Source of the DNA: Symbiodinium natans
Lineage: Eukaryota > Sar > Dinophyceae > Suessiales > Symbiodiniaceae
NCBI GenBank assembly: GCA_905221605.1
Contig: CAJNDS010002494.1
Location: 247,501-311,500, forward strand
Reading direction: 5' to 3'
DNA length: 64,000 nucleotides
Part shown: piece after piece, positions 34,861 through 46,014 of the stretch
Position numbering within the stretch: the stretch's first letter is position 1
Layout of the letters: every line of letters starts with the position of its first letter
Notes under the pieces: generated by a model
Seen by the model: only the letters and a program-made list of their open reading frames with translations
Told to the model about the DNA's origin: nothing
Databases searched by the model: none
Program-made: the position numbers and the translations under genes

Positions 34861-34985
34861 TTGCTTAAGAACCGTTCTTTCCCCCAAAAAATAGAAAATG
34901 TTCTTCCTTATAAGGGTAATATAGGGATTATTAAAAAACAGAAAACATTCTGCCTTACAAGGGGAATATAGGGATCTTAAGCAAA
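34861..34985. mobile_element. Family F TIR element, copy 2
   Basis: TTGCTTAAGAACCGTTC at the left and GATCTTAAGCAA at the right. The centre holds two similar pieces (AGAAAATGTTCTTCCTTATA and GAAAACATTCTGCCTTACAA), i.e. an internal duplication. Confidence 0.8.
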
Positions 34986-35033
34986 TGGTAGCATTGGGTG
35001 AGCCCTTTTGTCGCTTCTGGATTCCAGTAGCAC

Positions 35034-35152
35034 CCAGAGGGTCCATTTGTAATACCATTATGGCTTTAGCTACCCCAAAATCCTACTTAGTATGGTTTTT
35101 GGTACCTAATACCTTAATTTGACCTTAATAGTAGTACAAATGGACCCTCTGG
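35034..35152. mobile_element. TIR element with 17-bp perfect arms
   Basis: CCAGAGGGTCCATTTGTA and TACAAATGGACCCTCTGG (with one extra base) are inverted repeats around an AT-rich centre with a second inverted pair (GGTACCTAATACC). It is the only copy seen here. Confidence 0.8.
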
Positions 35153-35699
35153 GGAACAACTAGCAAGATTTCATGTAAGCAGTTACCGTTTCGCGTTTAA
35201 TATTTTTGTACGGAGCAGCAATAAAACAACAAAAAAGCAAGAACTATCAGAATCTTAGGGTTTAGGGGTTAGGGGTTTAGGGTTTAGGGTTTAGGATGAA
35301 GAACCGCAATTCACCACGACTGGGCGCTGTGCCCTAACTAGGCATCCTGGGACATCCAGAAGAACAAAGTGTACAAGCCGCTGCCCTGGCAGACCTACAG
35401 ATGCAAGGACACGATTGCAGCAGCGGAGCTCCTGGGCACATGGTTTCAGGTTTAGGGTTCGGGTTTAGGGTTTAAAATTCATCCGTTGAAAATACAATAA
35501 GCCACAATGCCATAGCCCCATCTCGCACCCTTGATTCGGTTGAGCGTTTGCGTGCGTCTCGGACACTGAGTCGGACTCAACTATTTAAACCCTTAGGCGC
35601 TTTAGGCGATAGTTCTCCACGAAGTGCGGTTTTTCATTTTTGGGGCGGGGGGGGGGTGGGTACCACCCACCCCCCCCCCCCCCCCGATTGCATTTTTTC

Positions 35700-35910
35700 A
35701 AGTGATTTCACTATTTAGTCACTTTGTCAATATTTTTAATTGAAAATGGTGAAAAATCAATTGCAAAGCAACGAAAATTCTATTTTTTTGTATCTTTTAT
35801 CGTTGTAATTGATATTTTAATTGCTTGTAATGATCTTGAACTAGTTGGGCCTATTTTCATTGAATTTCAAGTCCTTTTAGTGAATTCGAATTATGTTGAA
35901 ATGAAATTGC
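35700..35910. other. AT-rich island next to the poly-G tract
   Basis: About 210 bases are clearly more AT-rich than the surroundings and contain ATCAATTGCAAAGCAACG and TTGTAATTGATATTTTAATT. A 66-codon open frame reads SFIVVIDILIACNDLELVGP. The composition suggests an organellar or foreign insertion, but no gene was recognised. Confidence 0.4.
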
Positions 35911-35918
35911 GGGGATGT

Positions 35919-36059
35919 GCGTAGGGGGGGGGGGGGGGGGGGGGGGGGGGTGGGGTGGGGGGGGGTGGGTGTGTGGGGTGGGTGGGGGTGGGGGTGGGGT
36001 GGGTGGGTGGCGCATGAAGAGTGCGGAGAGGGGTGGGGGGTGGTGGGGGGGTGGGGGGT

Positions 36060-36094
<35 letters not shown>

Positions 36095-36190
36095 GGGGGG
36101 GGTGGGGGGGGGGGGGGGGGGGGGGTGGGGGGGGGGGGGAAGGGGGGTGGGGGGGGGGGGGGAGGGGGGGGGTGGATGGGTGGGTGGGCC
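35919..36190. repeat. 270-bp G tract with scattered T and A
   Basis: Nearly continuous runs of G are broken by single T or A, with a short unique piece near 36012-36035. It has strong G-quadruplex potential. The poly-Gly frame is not taken as coding. Confidence 0.95.
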
Positions 36191-36240
36191 GGAACTGTAA
36201 ATTTCGAAAACGCGCTAAATGGAGAACTCTCCTTTAGGCA

Positions 36241-36338
36241 GCCTCTCTACCCCCTTATAAGGTTGAAAAGGGTGAATGAAGCCACTATAAGCTAGCCTCC
36301 ATACCCCCTTGTAGGGTTGAAACGGGTTCGTTAAGCCG
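36241..36338. repeat. Two tandem 50-bp units
   Basis: GCCTCTCTACCCCCTTATAA-GGTTGAAAAGGG and GCCTCCATACCCCCTTGTA-GGGTTGAAACGGG stand in tandem, each followed by an AAGCC end. They directly precede the next TIR element. Confidence 0.75.
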
Positions 36339-36465
36339 ATATGAAGCAGGGTTTATATTACTGTTTTTGGTGAGTGTATATAAGGTTCCTTTTTTTAATA
36401 TTGGTGAGCGTATATACTTGGTGTCCTTTTGGGGGTACAAGAAATATATACCCTACTTCATATAA
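36339..36465. mobile_element. TIR element, ATATGAAGCAGGGTTTATATT arms
   Basis: The left arm ATATGAAG-AGGGT-TATATT pairs with AATATATACCCTACTTCATAT at the right. The centre repeats TTGGTGAGTGTATATA and TTGGTGAGCGTATATA. Confidence 0.75.
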
Positions 36466-36770
36466 GCTCATGTTTGAGAGAACTGGGAGCCTGAGCAGAC
36501 TGAGGCTTGCGGCTTTGTCGAAGCTCTTGGATGCCCCGAACAGGCCCAGAAGGGTCGACTTGTGGAGGTACCATACACCTTGCGGTTTAGGGTTTAGGGT
36601 TTAGGGTTTAGGGTTTAGGGTCACCTTGCTTTAGGTGCAGGGACGCCATAAGCCATAAGGGCCATGAGAGAGTCGTCAAAGACGTCAAAGAGAGCCGGCC
36701 ATCCAATTCGGAGTGCAAGTTCCAGGGATCATGTGCAGGAATGTGATGGGATGGGTATAGGGGTGCAGAT

Positions 36771-36817
<47 letters not shown>

Positions 36818-36890
36818 GAGAGCGAGAGAGCGAGAGAGCGAGAGAGCGAGAGAGCAGAAAGAAAGAGCGAGAGAGAGAAGGGCAGATTTA
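36771..36890. repeat. (GA)n / GAGAGAGC microsatellite
   Basis: GA dinucleotides then AGAGAGCG units. Shorter GA runs occur at 37311-37340, 37778-37812 and 63430-63464. Confidence 0.95.
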
Positions 36891-37311
36891 AAGAGCGACT
36901 CTGTTCCGTAGTCATAGTCAATTCGAGAGAGCGAAGCCTCTTTTGCGCTCAGTCCAGTCCTCGCGAATCCGGAACCCAAAACCTGTAACACACCACCCCA
37001 CTGCCGCTTTGCAGGGGGCTCTTTGCTGCTAGGCTCCGTGGAAAACCGACCACCTGAATTTTAACATGGCCAGGGGTTTAATTCGGGGCGGTACTCTTTC
37101 ATTCCACCACTGAGATAGGCAACCTGGAGGGGGCCCCAACAGAGTCCTCTGGGTGCATGTTTTTCCCCTGCGACCGCTTCATTTTCGCCATATGGCGTTT
37201 GCAATTATGAAAGGGGTCTACGAACACCGTAGCAATCCCCGTTCCAACTGACCCTCGGACGTCGCGCGCCCCTGGGGGCGGCCTTCTCCTTCGGGAGGGG
37301 GCCAAACGTGC

Positions 37312-37342
<31 letters not shown>

Positions 37343-37882
37343 TGACTTCCACGCGCTTGGGAGGGCTGCTGTAGCCGAGGGGTGGGTCCAGGATTGGGGA
37401 CTTTGGGGTTGAGGGCGAGGAGGGCCAAGTAGACGGGCTCAGGAAAGCGGCCCAGGGTGCAGTTCCGCAGACACGCAGACATTGGCGCGGGTTATGCCCC
37501 AAGCCCCAAAGAAAGAAAGAAAGAGAAAGTGGATGCCCAAAGCCCACGGTTTGATGCCTGAAAGTAGCTCAGTGGTGTGTCGAGGCAATGTACTCGGAAG
37601 GGAGCGTCACAACGAAACACAACCACAACCCCTACTTCCCCGCTGTTTGAACCCCACTTGCCTCCCTGACGTGTCCCTCCCCACTTACACACACCTGTAT
37701 CACACCTGACGGTTACGCTTGAGCGTGCCGCTTGGGGCGGCCCCTCCGGGGGTCTTACGCACAGCAAGCAAGCAAGCAAGAGAGAGAGAGCGAGAGAGAG
37801 AGAGAGAGAGAAACAGTCAAGAAGAAGTGAGTGTGTGTGTGTGTGCGTTTGACACAACAGAGTACACTTCCCAGCTGCGCAG

Positions 37883-38374
37883 GCGCCAGGTCTTATGGAT
37901 GGTCGTTGCCATTGGTGCCATGCTCTCGGGCCCTCAGATCACCAAGCTGCTCGAGGCTCTGAACATGTAAAACCCAAAGGATCCATGTACCTATATAGTA
38001 TATACTTGGGCCCTAAAGCTACTATATAGGAACCCCTTTAAGGCCTAAGTATATACTATATAGGTACATGGATCCTTAGGGAAATACATAATCCCTTGCC
38101 CCGCGCGCATAGCAACCATGTGCCAGGGTTTTGCACACCCTAAACCCTAAACCTTGCATGGCCCTCAGATCATGCAGCAGAAGCCCTAAACCCTAAACCC
38201 TAAACCCTAAACCCTAAACCCTAAACCCTAAACCCTAAACCCTAAACCCTAGGCCCCGCCTGTGGCAGGCAAGCATCGCGACCCTGAACGCTCGGTTCGA
38301 GGGAATGGCCCGCACGGTTGGCAGACACTACCCGTACTTCAACTCTGCCTTGACGAAGACGCTCGGCCTAAGAG
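37883..38374 (+). CDS. Large gene, exons 37883-37955 and 38269-38374
   Basis: VLWMVVAIGAMLSGPQITKL then LEASIATLNARFEGMARTVG and RHYPYFNSALTKTLG join in frame through a GC donor with GC duplicated. The first exon's left edge may be 37890. WMVVAIGAML is hydrophobic but too short to call a membrane segment. The 313-bp intron contains a long palindrome and a CCCTAAA tract. Confidence 0.65.
37977..38078. mobile_element. Long palindrome (arms about 33 bp)
   Basis: AAGGATCCATGTACCTATAT-AGTATATACTT at the left is matched by AAGTATATACT-ATATAGGTACATGGATCCTT at the right. The arms form nearly the whole element, with a short GGCC-containing centre. It lies inside intron 37956-38268. Confidence 0.85.
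38183..38250. repeat. CCCTAAA tract
   Basis: About nine perfect units inside the same intron, 18 bases before the acceptor. Confidence 0.95.
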
Positions 38375-38432
38375 TTTAGGGTTTAGGGTTTGGGTTGTAG
38401 GGTTTAGGGTTTAGGGTTTAGGGTTTAGGGTT

Positions 38433-38522
38433 TTATACTAACAGACCTTCATAGGGATTATAGTACCCCCTATTATGGTCACTATGAAGGACTGGTAGTC
38501 TAAAGGGGGGGAACATCCCAAA
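38433..38522. mobile_element. Family B element, copy 4; left end replaced by TTTAGGG repeat
   Basis: TATACTAACAG-CCTTCATAGGGATTATAGTA and AAAGGGGGGGAACATCCCAA match family B, but the left TTGGGATGTTCCCCC is absent and a TTTAGGG tract abuts instead. Confidence 0.7.
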
Positions 38523-38574
38523 GCATGATGCTTTGTAAACCCCCTGGCATGCAAGCAAGTGCCTTACCAGGAAT

Positions 38575-39058
38575 GAGACGCTGGATGGCAGCAGTGATGT
38601 TCTCACACCCCTGATGGAACTGTTGTTGCTGGATGACAGCACCCGCGACGGCTTGGTGGAGAAGCTCATGCAGCGAGATGACTGCGAGCTCTTCGTGTTC
38701 TTTGGCACCAGCTTCTCGCGCCACCTCTGCTCCATGGCGGCATCGTGCGCGAAGTCTGCCAGCACACTGTAGACTTCTAGGAGGTCCTAGATCCGTTTGC
38801 CGCCAAGGAACTGACATGAAGTAGTCTATACCCATTGTTGAAAGCTGTGTCACTTACATGCCTTCAGCACTTCGAGGCAACTGCAGGCAGGAGTGGCTTC
38901 ACAAGTGCATTGACAAGCTCAAGGCACCAGGTGCGAGCACGGAGCCTGCGACAGCATTGGCGAGACCAAAGGGTACGTGTATAGATCGTACTAAGAACAG
39001 AATGTGACTCTTGCCTGCCGGGCTTTTCGTTGAGCTTCCAGATGGCATGTGTGCTCAT
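38575..39058 (-). CDS. Minus-strand coding-like island, unknown product
   Basis: Reverse frames read LELVNALVKPLLPAVASK (about 38875-38930) and, downstream, EHEELAVISLHELLHQAVAG and QQQQFHQGCENITAAIQRLI (about 38575-38710), which then meets a GT donor-like GGTAAGG. The peptides are helix-rich. The region sits between + strand exons at 38374 and 40709. It may be a nested antisense gene; the joining is not resolved. Confidence 0.35.
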
Positions 39059-39403
39059 GAAGGAACAAGCTCCCGCTTCTTTAAAGGGGTTTAAAGGGGT
39101 TTAGGGAGGAAGGCCCAGCTTGGCAGTGTGTATGTATGTTCTTCCTGGATGCAAAAGGGTTGGGCCATCCTGGCATGAAGCGGCTTTCAGGTTCAAAAAG
39201 GGGATTTAGGGTTAACTTATTCGTGCAGTTATTTGGACACTGGCAGGTGGCAGGTGGTATGATGAAAGCCCCACCGGTCTCGTGAGAAGTCTTGTAGGAC
39301 GGTTATCTTTGCGTTTCCCCACCCGCCCCTCGCCACAAACCACGTTCCCATGACAGCTTCTTGAGCCTGCCCCCCAATTAAGTCGTTGCCTGAAAGCAAT
39401 CAA

Positions 39404-39536
39404 ATGGGGCTTTACGAAATAAGGGACCCCGAATATAGCCCTTCAAGCAGTAGGATTCCCTTTTGATAAGGACCCCAAAAAGGGCACCCCTTATGTAGGA
39501 CCCCAAATATGTATTTTCAACAAACCTACAAACCCC
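39404..39536. mobile_element. Family C TIR element, copy 4
   Basis: TGGGGCTTTACGAAATAAGGG-ACCCC at the left (in two parts), internal AGTAGGATTCCCTTTTGATA-AGGACCCCAAA, and CCTACAAACCCCA at the right. Confidence 0.75.
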
Positions 39537-40708
39537 AAAACTAAAACCCTCTGGCCTAGATGGATTCGTGCTCTTGGTAACTGCCGGGTTCGTGGCACAA
39601 GGGGGCTGGGGTTTAGGGTTTAGGGTTCAGGGTTTAGGGTTTAGGGTTTAGGGTTTAGGGTTTAGGGTGCTTCTTCCAAGGAGTTCTACCACTTCCGAAA
39701 GCGAGGGCTCCTGCTGAGCCAAATTGCCAGGCAGCTCCTCTTGGGACGGGGGAAGTTGTGTGGGTTTCTGGGCCCTGAAGTGGGCCCAGCCGTTGCACGT
39801 AGTTGCATTGCATGCCTCTTGATCCTTGTGCTTGAAAGGTCACCTTAGAGATTTTCCTTGATTTCCGTCCTTGTTGTGAGGGTAGAATGCGTCGCGAATC
39901 CGTGCTTGCGCTTTCCCTGGCCTCAGGGTCTTTGGGGGTAGGGCACCCACAACCTCAAGAGGTACAGACCACTCTTAGTCAAGAGCATCAAGCCTGGCAA
40001 CATCCTGAGGTATGGAAAGGCAGACCCTGGCTGGCGTGATGTGATTGTGCCTGGGCGGAATGAGGTGGTCTTGGTCTGTGGAAACTAGGTCTTGGTCGGT
40101 AGAAATTGTGGCTGCTGGGGTTGCGATTTTTTGGATGCCCTAAGGCCGCTAGAGTGAGGCTTACAGTGGGAGGGTTTCGGGCCGACTTCACGTCGAGCCG
40201 TCCGAAGCCGCGAACGTTCTCTAAGTAAGACATAAACGGTTCACAGCAGAGGCATCTGTCCATCGAACGTACCTGCTCAGCACGGATTTATGTTCGCAAA
40301 ACTCTACCAAGGCCTCCAATCAGAAGAAGGGAGCCGTGCAGACGTACCTGTGGCATCCGAAGACGCAGACAGTTGCTTGGCTGTTCTTTTTTGGAGCCAT
40401 GGTGTTGCTTTGCGAGCTTTGACGGGCCCTGCCTGCCACTCAATAAGGATTGACTTTGTTGTGATACATGCACCCACAGCATGGGCCCCTCTAGTTTAAC
40501 TGTTGTCCATGTGACACTCGGAAAGCCAATGCCTTGCGCAAAGCCCTTCAACCCTGGACCCAGGAAAATACCCTAAAGCGACCTTAAACCCCCAAACACA
40601 CCTTGATCCCTAACTCAAAAACCCTAAACCCAGCAACAAAACCCGACCTAACCCCCCAAAAGTACCCGGAACCCTAACTACCCGAAACCCAGAAAAAAAA
40701 AAACAGAG

Positions 40709-41645
40709 GAATTCCTGGAGAAAGCGCTGTGGTCGACGGAGCCAGAGGAGCTTACCTTGATCCCGCGCTTGGAGTTTGCAGACGGCGTGAGCAAAGTGAG
40801 CCAGCTCCTGAGCATCTATCCAAAGGAACAGACGACGAAGGACCGGAGCCCTTTGGGCTCAAGGGTGGAGGGAAGGAGAGAGACGGAGTAGAGAGAGAGC
40901 ACCGGCAGATCTTTTCACACATTCTCACTCGGTTGCGCATGCCCCTCGGGGCGGCTCCCCTCCTGGGGGGGGGGGGGGGGGCATATGCTAAGAAAGGAAG
41001 GAAGAGACCACCGGAAACACAGGGGCACGTGAACTGTGTGGGGGGGGGCAGTGTGCCCTCAAGCCCAAAGAATGAATGAAAGAAAGAAAGAAAGAGACCC
41101 CGGAAAGAGAAAGCAAGTCCAATACAATCACAAACTCACTGTGGAGCAAAGTGGCATCTCCTGCGTTTCGGCTGCCTGGGAAATGTTGCTAGGATGCCCG
41201 CGTAAAATCCAATCGAACCCAGACCCTGACCCCGCGAACCTCGAAACAGCAGTACGCCCCCAGGTGGGTGGCAAAAAAAAACTCTGAAACCGAAGCCTTG
41301 TGGTGAGGACACGGGCTCAGACGCCTGGGGCTGGGAGGTCATCCAGGCTGCGGGCGCCTACAGCGACCTCAACACCGAGGTTGAGCGCCGATTTGCGGAG
41401 CTGCTCTCTGTTTGCAATGGCACTCAGCCACGGGGTTCAGGGTTTAGGGTTTAGGGTTTAGGGTTTAGGGTTTAGCTAGGGTTTTGGGTTTGGCCAGGGT
41501 TTAGGGGTTTTCAGTTTAGGGTTCAGGGTTCAGGGTCTTCTGGTTCCCTGTACCCGGTTTTGCAAAACCAGGCTGTGCACGCCCTCACTTGGAGGTTTTG
41601 AAAGCCGGTGACCCTAGTTTTGAGGGGGGTGGCGACATAGAGGGT
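40709..41645 (+). CDS. Large gene, exons 40709-40780, 41308-41419 and 41572-about 41645
   Basis: EFLEKALWSTEPEELTLIPR and LEFA join DTGSDAWGWEVIQAAGAYSD and LNTEVERRFAELLSVCNG (GA donor, GAC duplicated), then ARPHLEVLKAGDPSFEGGGD (GC donor). Intron 40781-41307 is simple-sequence rich; intron 41420-41571 is mostly TTTAGGG/TTCAGGG. Confidence 0.6.
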
Positions 41646-42232
41646 GGTCTTTCAAGGGTTTCACGGGTTTGGGAAAAGTGGTGTGTTTGCGGACCTCTAA
41701 CTCTAACTTCGACTTGAGGCAGCGCTTCAACTTTTTTAATTGGAGGCGCTTGGGGTTCCCTCCACCGCCCCCCCCCCCCCCCCCCAAAAAAAAAAAAAAA
41801 AAAAACAACAAGAAAAAGAAGAAGTGGCAACCCGCCAAAACCCGAAACCAGGAGGGTGCGAAACCCTGACCTGGAAGAACCCCCAGAAGCATCGCGGCCG
41901 ATCTCGAGGCCGGACCCCAGCTTCTGTGACAAAGTGGACGACCCAGAGGCGCCCCCGTGACCCTACAGCCTAAACCCTCAACCCTAAACCCTAAGGTCGG
42001 ACCTGTAGGGTTTGGGGTTAGGGCCCCAGAAAAATTTTCTGCGTACGTCGAAGTGATTCATGAGCCCATCTGCAGTTTTGGAATCGTTTGTGTGCCTGTT
42101 GTGAGCGAGCCGAATCCGTACGATTTTTTTCAGCCCGAGGCTGCTTCCTCTAAGCCCAGCTGTGTAGAGTCAGAAAGCCGTGCTGGGTTGAGGGTTTGGG
42201 GTTTAGGGTTTAGGGCTTAGGCTGCCCAGCAT

Positions 42233-42332
42233 GAGACTCCGGAGATGCAGAAAGGGTGCTGGGCAGGTGGAGACACTCCTCACCGCCTTGGGCCGATCTG
42301 ACAACGCAGCTGCTGCCATGCAAGTTCTGGGG
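42233..42332 (+). CDS. Large gene, candidate exon
   Basis: VETLLTALGRSDNAAAAMQV follows AG-G at 42267; an alternative start at 42224 reads AAQHETPEMQ. It ends before GGGGCCCC. Boundaries are not closed. Confidence 0.4.
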
Positions 42333-43129
42333 CCCCATGCAGGCAAGGTGAAGCAGGCAAAGGAGGCTGTGACTTGGCCCGAAAGTCCTGAGTTTTTTTT
42401 TGTTTGTGTTGGGGGGGGGTTACGGTTTGAAGAGAGACAGGGACTTTTCGCCCGCAACCTACCTGCAATCCTCCAACCCCAACCCCCCCCTCCGGCCACG
42501 ACTCAACCCCAAAACAAAGCCATGAGCCCTTCAGCCCAAGGTGACGAAGATGATCGCGCAGCTGAGCCCACCGCAAGCACGAGCCACCTGACCATGAACA
42601 AGCATCTTTCCTCTTGCTTTGGGAAACCCATGAAGATGGGCTGATAAGGGGCCAGTAAGGGGCCCACGGGCCCCTCAGCATGTTGTGGGAGTGAGTAGCT
42701 GCGCAGCCACGAGGTGCTGATCCGCCAAGTGATGCTGCCAAAGAAAGCAGGCGTCGGGCTGCAAGTGGCAGGCCGCCCTGCGCCAGAAGTTAGGGGCATC
42801 TGAGATGTTACAGCTTGACGTCGACGTTGTCAACATGTTGTTGCCGACATTGGCTTTAAGACTTAAAGCACAAGAGTACATAAGACAGGCACTTCGTCAA
42901 CTCTCTTGCCAGGTCTGAAGAAGATCGTGGATTTGCGAATTCCTGACCCGTCCGCGCCTCTGATTGCCTGAACACTTGAGCTCCGAGCCCAATCTGCTTG
43001 GCATCCTAAACCCTAAACTAAACCCTAAACCCTAAAACGCAGCTCGAAATCTCAGGTTGGAGCTGTACACGTTCGTCTGGAGGAAAGGGGAGTGCCAGCG
43101 AGATGTGGCAGGCCATCTTCTGATGCCAT

Positions 43130-43305
43130 ATTGGGGTGTTTCCGAAATAAGGGGTGCCTTCTTGGCATCCTTAGTATAAGGAAATCTTACTGTGTGGGGT
43201 CTATTTTATAAGGAAATCTGATTATTTGGGATCTATTCTTACAAGGGAATCTTACTGTTTGGGGGTTTGTTTGAGGGGTCCCGTATTGTCAGAAACCCCC
43301 CCCAA
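43130..43305. mobile_element. Family C TIR element, copy 5, with internal tandem repeat
   Basis: TTGGGGTGTTTCCGAAATAAGG at the left (21 bases of it shared) and TGTCAGAAACCCCCC at the right. Inside, TATAAGGAAATCTTACTGT-TGGGGTCTATT-type units repeat three times, an expanded centre not seen in other copies. Confidence 0.65.
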
Positions 43306-43621
43306 ATTTGTCATCTCACCATTACCGCACGCCAACGGGCAGGCAACATCCTGTCGAAGGTGGCAACATCCGGGGAGCTGCGCCCTAAGAGGGGCGGCCG
43401 GCACAGAGCTTCATGATGCGGGGCAGCTGCAGCCACTCACCCCCAGATGTAAGCATATCAGTCAAATCTCCACGGCGCCAAACGTGCTGCAGTCGTGCTG
43501 CCCAGGTTCCGCCCGGAAGATGTACGTTTCTTGGCCCATGGTGTTTTCTTGCCTCAGCCGTGTCTAAACCCCCCCCCCCCCCCCAAAAAAAAAAAAGAGA
43601 GAGACGTGGGACGTTATGTAG

Positions 43622-44155
43622 GCTTCTACTTCGACTACTTCGACCGCACCGACAACCAGGATGACCAGGCCTATGTGGCCCAGATCATGCTCGACCAGCT
43701 TATCGAGCAGCCCGAGTGGGTGCTGCCCTACCTTCCCAAGGTCATGGGTTTCCCTGCTACTCCTCCTCTGTACTACCCCCGCCCTACGTTCCCCTTTTCA
43801 ATCACCTGAATTAGGCAATTTTCCCGAAGTAGCCTTTTTTGTGAAGGGGGGAGGGGGGGGGGGGGGTAGTAGTAGCCCGAAACCCGAAACCCGAAACCCG
43901 AAACCCTAAACCCTAAACCCTAAACCCTAAATTAAACCCTAAACCTAAACCCCACACCCTACCTTCCCCAAGGTGGTTTCCAAGTTGGCCATGGTGCCCG
44001 GGGCCACCAACAAGTCGGTTCAGGCCTTGAAGTCCTGCACCTCCAATGCTCCATGGCTGTCATGTTAAATTCTTAAAATGTTATAGTTTTGTTTGTTCTT
44101 CTGGATTGGGATATTATGTATAATAATATATATATATATATATGTGTGTGTGTAT

Positions 44156-44194
<39 letters not shown>

Positions 44195-45245
44195 TCGGTT
44201 TAATATGGTATATTCGAAGATGATGTAGTTTATGAGATGTTATGATATAGTATGCAATGTTTCTACACATTCTCAATGTTTTGGTTCTCCCTTTTTCATC
44301 CTTTTTCCCCCAAGACGTCTCGCTCTTCCTACGATGGGCACGATCCAAGGTCACAGACGTCGTAGAGGCGCTGACGCACGTTGTACAAGCTTCTCGGCTG
44401 GCGTCCCGAACGGACCCGAAGCACAACAAAGAAGGAACGGACGGGCGCGTGCTGGCCGACCTGATCTCCATGATCTCCTTTGGCCAATTCACCGAGCTGG
44501 TGAACGCCGTCGCGCGAATGTCATTGGAGGACTGCGATTCCGCAACGTTGAAGACATTCTTGAAGGAGGCCGGTCGCAGTGCTTTGCCGTGCAGCATCTA
44601 GACACATCCGTCGGCACCATGCTTCCCCGACGGATGGTGTGTGTAGGCTAGTGAGGCTTCTACTACTACATCAATGTGTTTTTTTGGACAATCACGAAAG
44701 CTAGCTCCTTGGAGCTTGCGAGAGTTGTCGTTTTTCTCTCTAGTGTTCAGGTGGGTCAACAAGTGAATTAACTGGTATGAAAATCAATGCCTCCCCCCCC
44801 TCCCTTCAGGCCCCCCCTCCCTTGAGGCCCCCCCCCCCCCCCCCCCCCTTGCCGTTATTTCGCAATGTCAGATGCCATCGTTCATTGGGCCTGAAAATCC
44901 AAGCTCCCTATCCACTGCGCTGACCGCATCCGCACTTCTCATTCATCCCTCGAAAATGCATTGCTTCGCTGTCCGGCGTTTGTCTAGCTTTCGTAACCCC
45001 AATCTCAAGGAATTCTATCGATTGTTGTACTACTTCTATTAGATTACTACATCATTCTTATATTTTTCCTTCAAATTTTACACTTTATCATAACAGAATA
45101 GTAACATGCGCCGCAGGTCTTCCACAGGTGGGAGGAGGCCGTGGCTGGCAAAGACAGCAACGCAAACGGATACTTCAGCTGCGCTCTGTCTGCCTGGGTC
45201 AAGCTGCTGCGGTCAGGAGAGTACAATACCTGGGCAACACAGCTG
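43622..45245 (+). CDS. Large gene, exons 43622-43740, 43973-44017, 44350-44565 and 45135-about 45245
   Basis: FYFDYFDRTDNQDDQAYVAQ, IMLDQLIEQPEWVLPYLPK, VVSKLAMVPGATNKS, VTDVVEALTHVVQASRLASR, VLADLISMISFGQFTELVNA, RMSLEDCDSATLKTFLK and EAVAGKDSNANGYFSCALSA join in frame. At 43741 the sequence CTACCTTCCC-AAGGT is repeated at the next exon, the longest duplication in the window. At 44566 GAGGCCG is repeated at 45135; without that join the frame ends at TAG 44599-44601. Helical solenoid character; no family recognised. Confidence 0.7.
44115..44200. repeat. (TA)n, (TG)n and (TTTA)n microsatellites
   Basis: Successive dinucleotide and TTTA tetranucleotide runs inside intron 44018-44349. Confidence 0.9.
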
Positions 45246-45479
45246 CATGAGTGTTTAGGGTTTAGGGTTTGGGGTTTGGGGTTTAGGGTTTAGGATGCGG
45301 AGAGATCCTGCTGATGACAGCTGGGAAGGATACCGGAGACTAGGTACCAGAGATACAAGTTTGGAAATGCACAGCGCTTGCAAAAGCATTGTGCTTCATT
45401 CTCCGAACCTACGATAGTCACGAGACAAAAGTGCTGAAGACTTGTCGGGGCCAGTGAGTTCCATCTCCAGTCCGCAATA

Positions 45480-45600
45480 GTAGTAGTACTAAGAATAGTA
45501 ACAATTGTAATACGAATACAAACAAGAAAAATAAGAATCATAATAATAGTAATAGTAATAGTAATAGTAATAAGTAGTAATAATAGTAATAATACTGACC
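45480..45600. repeat. Degenerate TAA/TAG trinucleotide tract
   Basis: AATAGTAATAGTAATAGTAA-type sequence. Similar degenerate tracts occur at 4555-4665, 24420-24500 and 33640-33720. Confidence 0.85.
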
Positions 45601-46014
45601 AATTGTACACCCAGCAGCCTCCGAAGGGCCCATACCCTAAAACCCTTAAATGCTGCGCATTGTTCAGCGTGCTGGCGGCTTTGCACTTCCCCCTGTTCGT
45701 GCACAAAAAAACCGTGCTGCGACTGCCCAACGATCCGAGTATATATATCTTATACATATATATATACATATATGTACGTGTACATTCATAAATAAATATA
45801 CAACAACATACAAAACATAGTATCAGGTCCTTCTGCAGCCGATGGCGTTTCGGCTCTTGCCACCTTTATCCGTTCCTAAAGGCCTCCAACGGGGCCGACG
45901 TATTCTCACAGAGACCAGGGCAGGGGGGCCATGTGCCGTTGCCGCCTTATAGTGGCCTTAGAACTCCAACATGCCGCAGGTTCGGGTCCGAGTCTTTGGT
46001 AACATCGGCCCGAG

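Noticed and set aside
35915-36295. 126-codon poly-Gly frame
   Set aside because: Produced by the poly-G tract; no start context or unique coding flank.
44599-44601. Stop codon taken as the end of a gene
   Set aside because: GAGGCCG at 44566 is repeated at 45135, and the GA-AG join continues the frame with a strongly protein-like exon, so the stop is better placed in an intron. Not certain.
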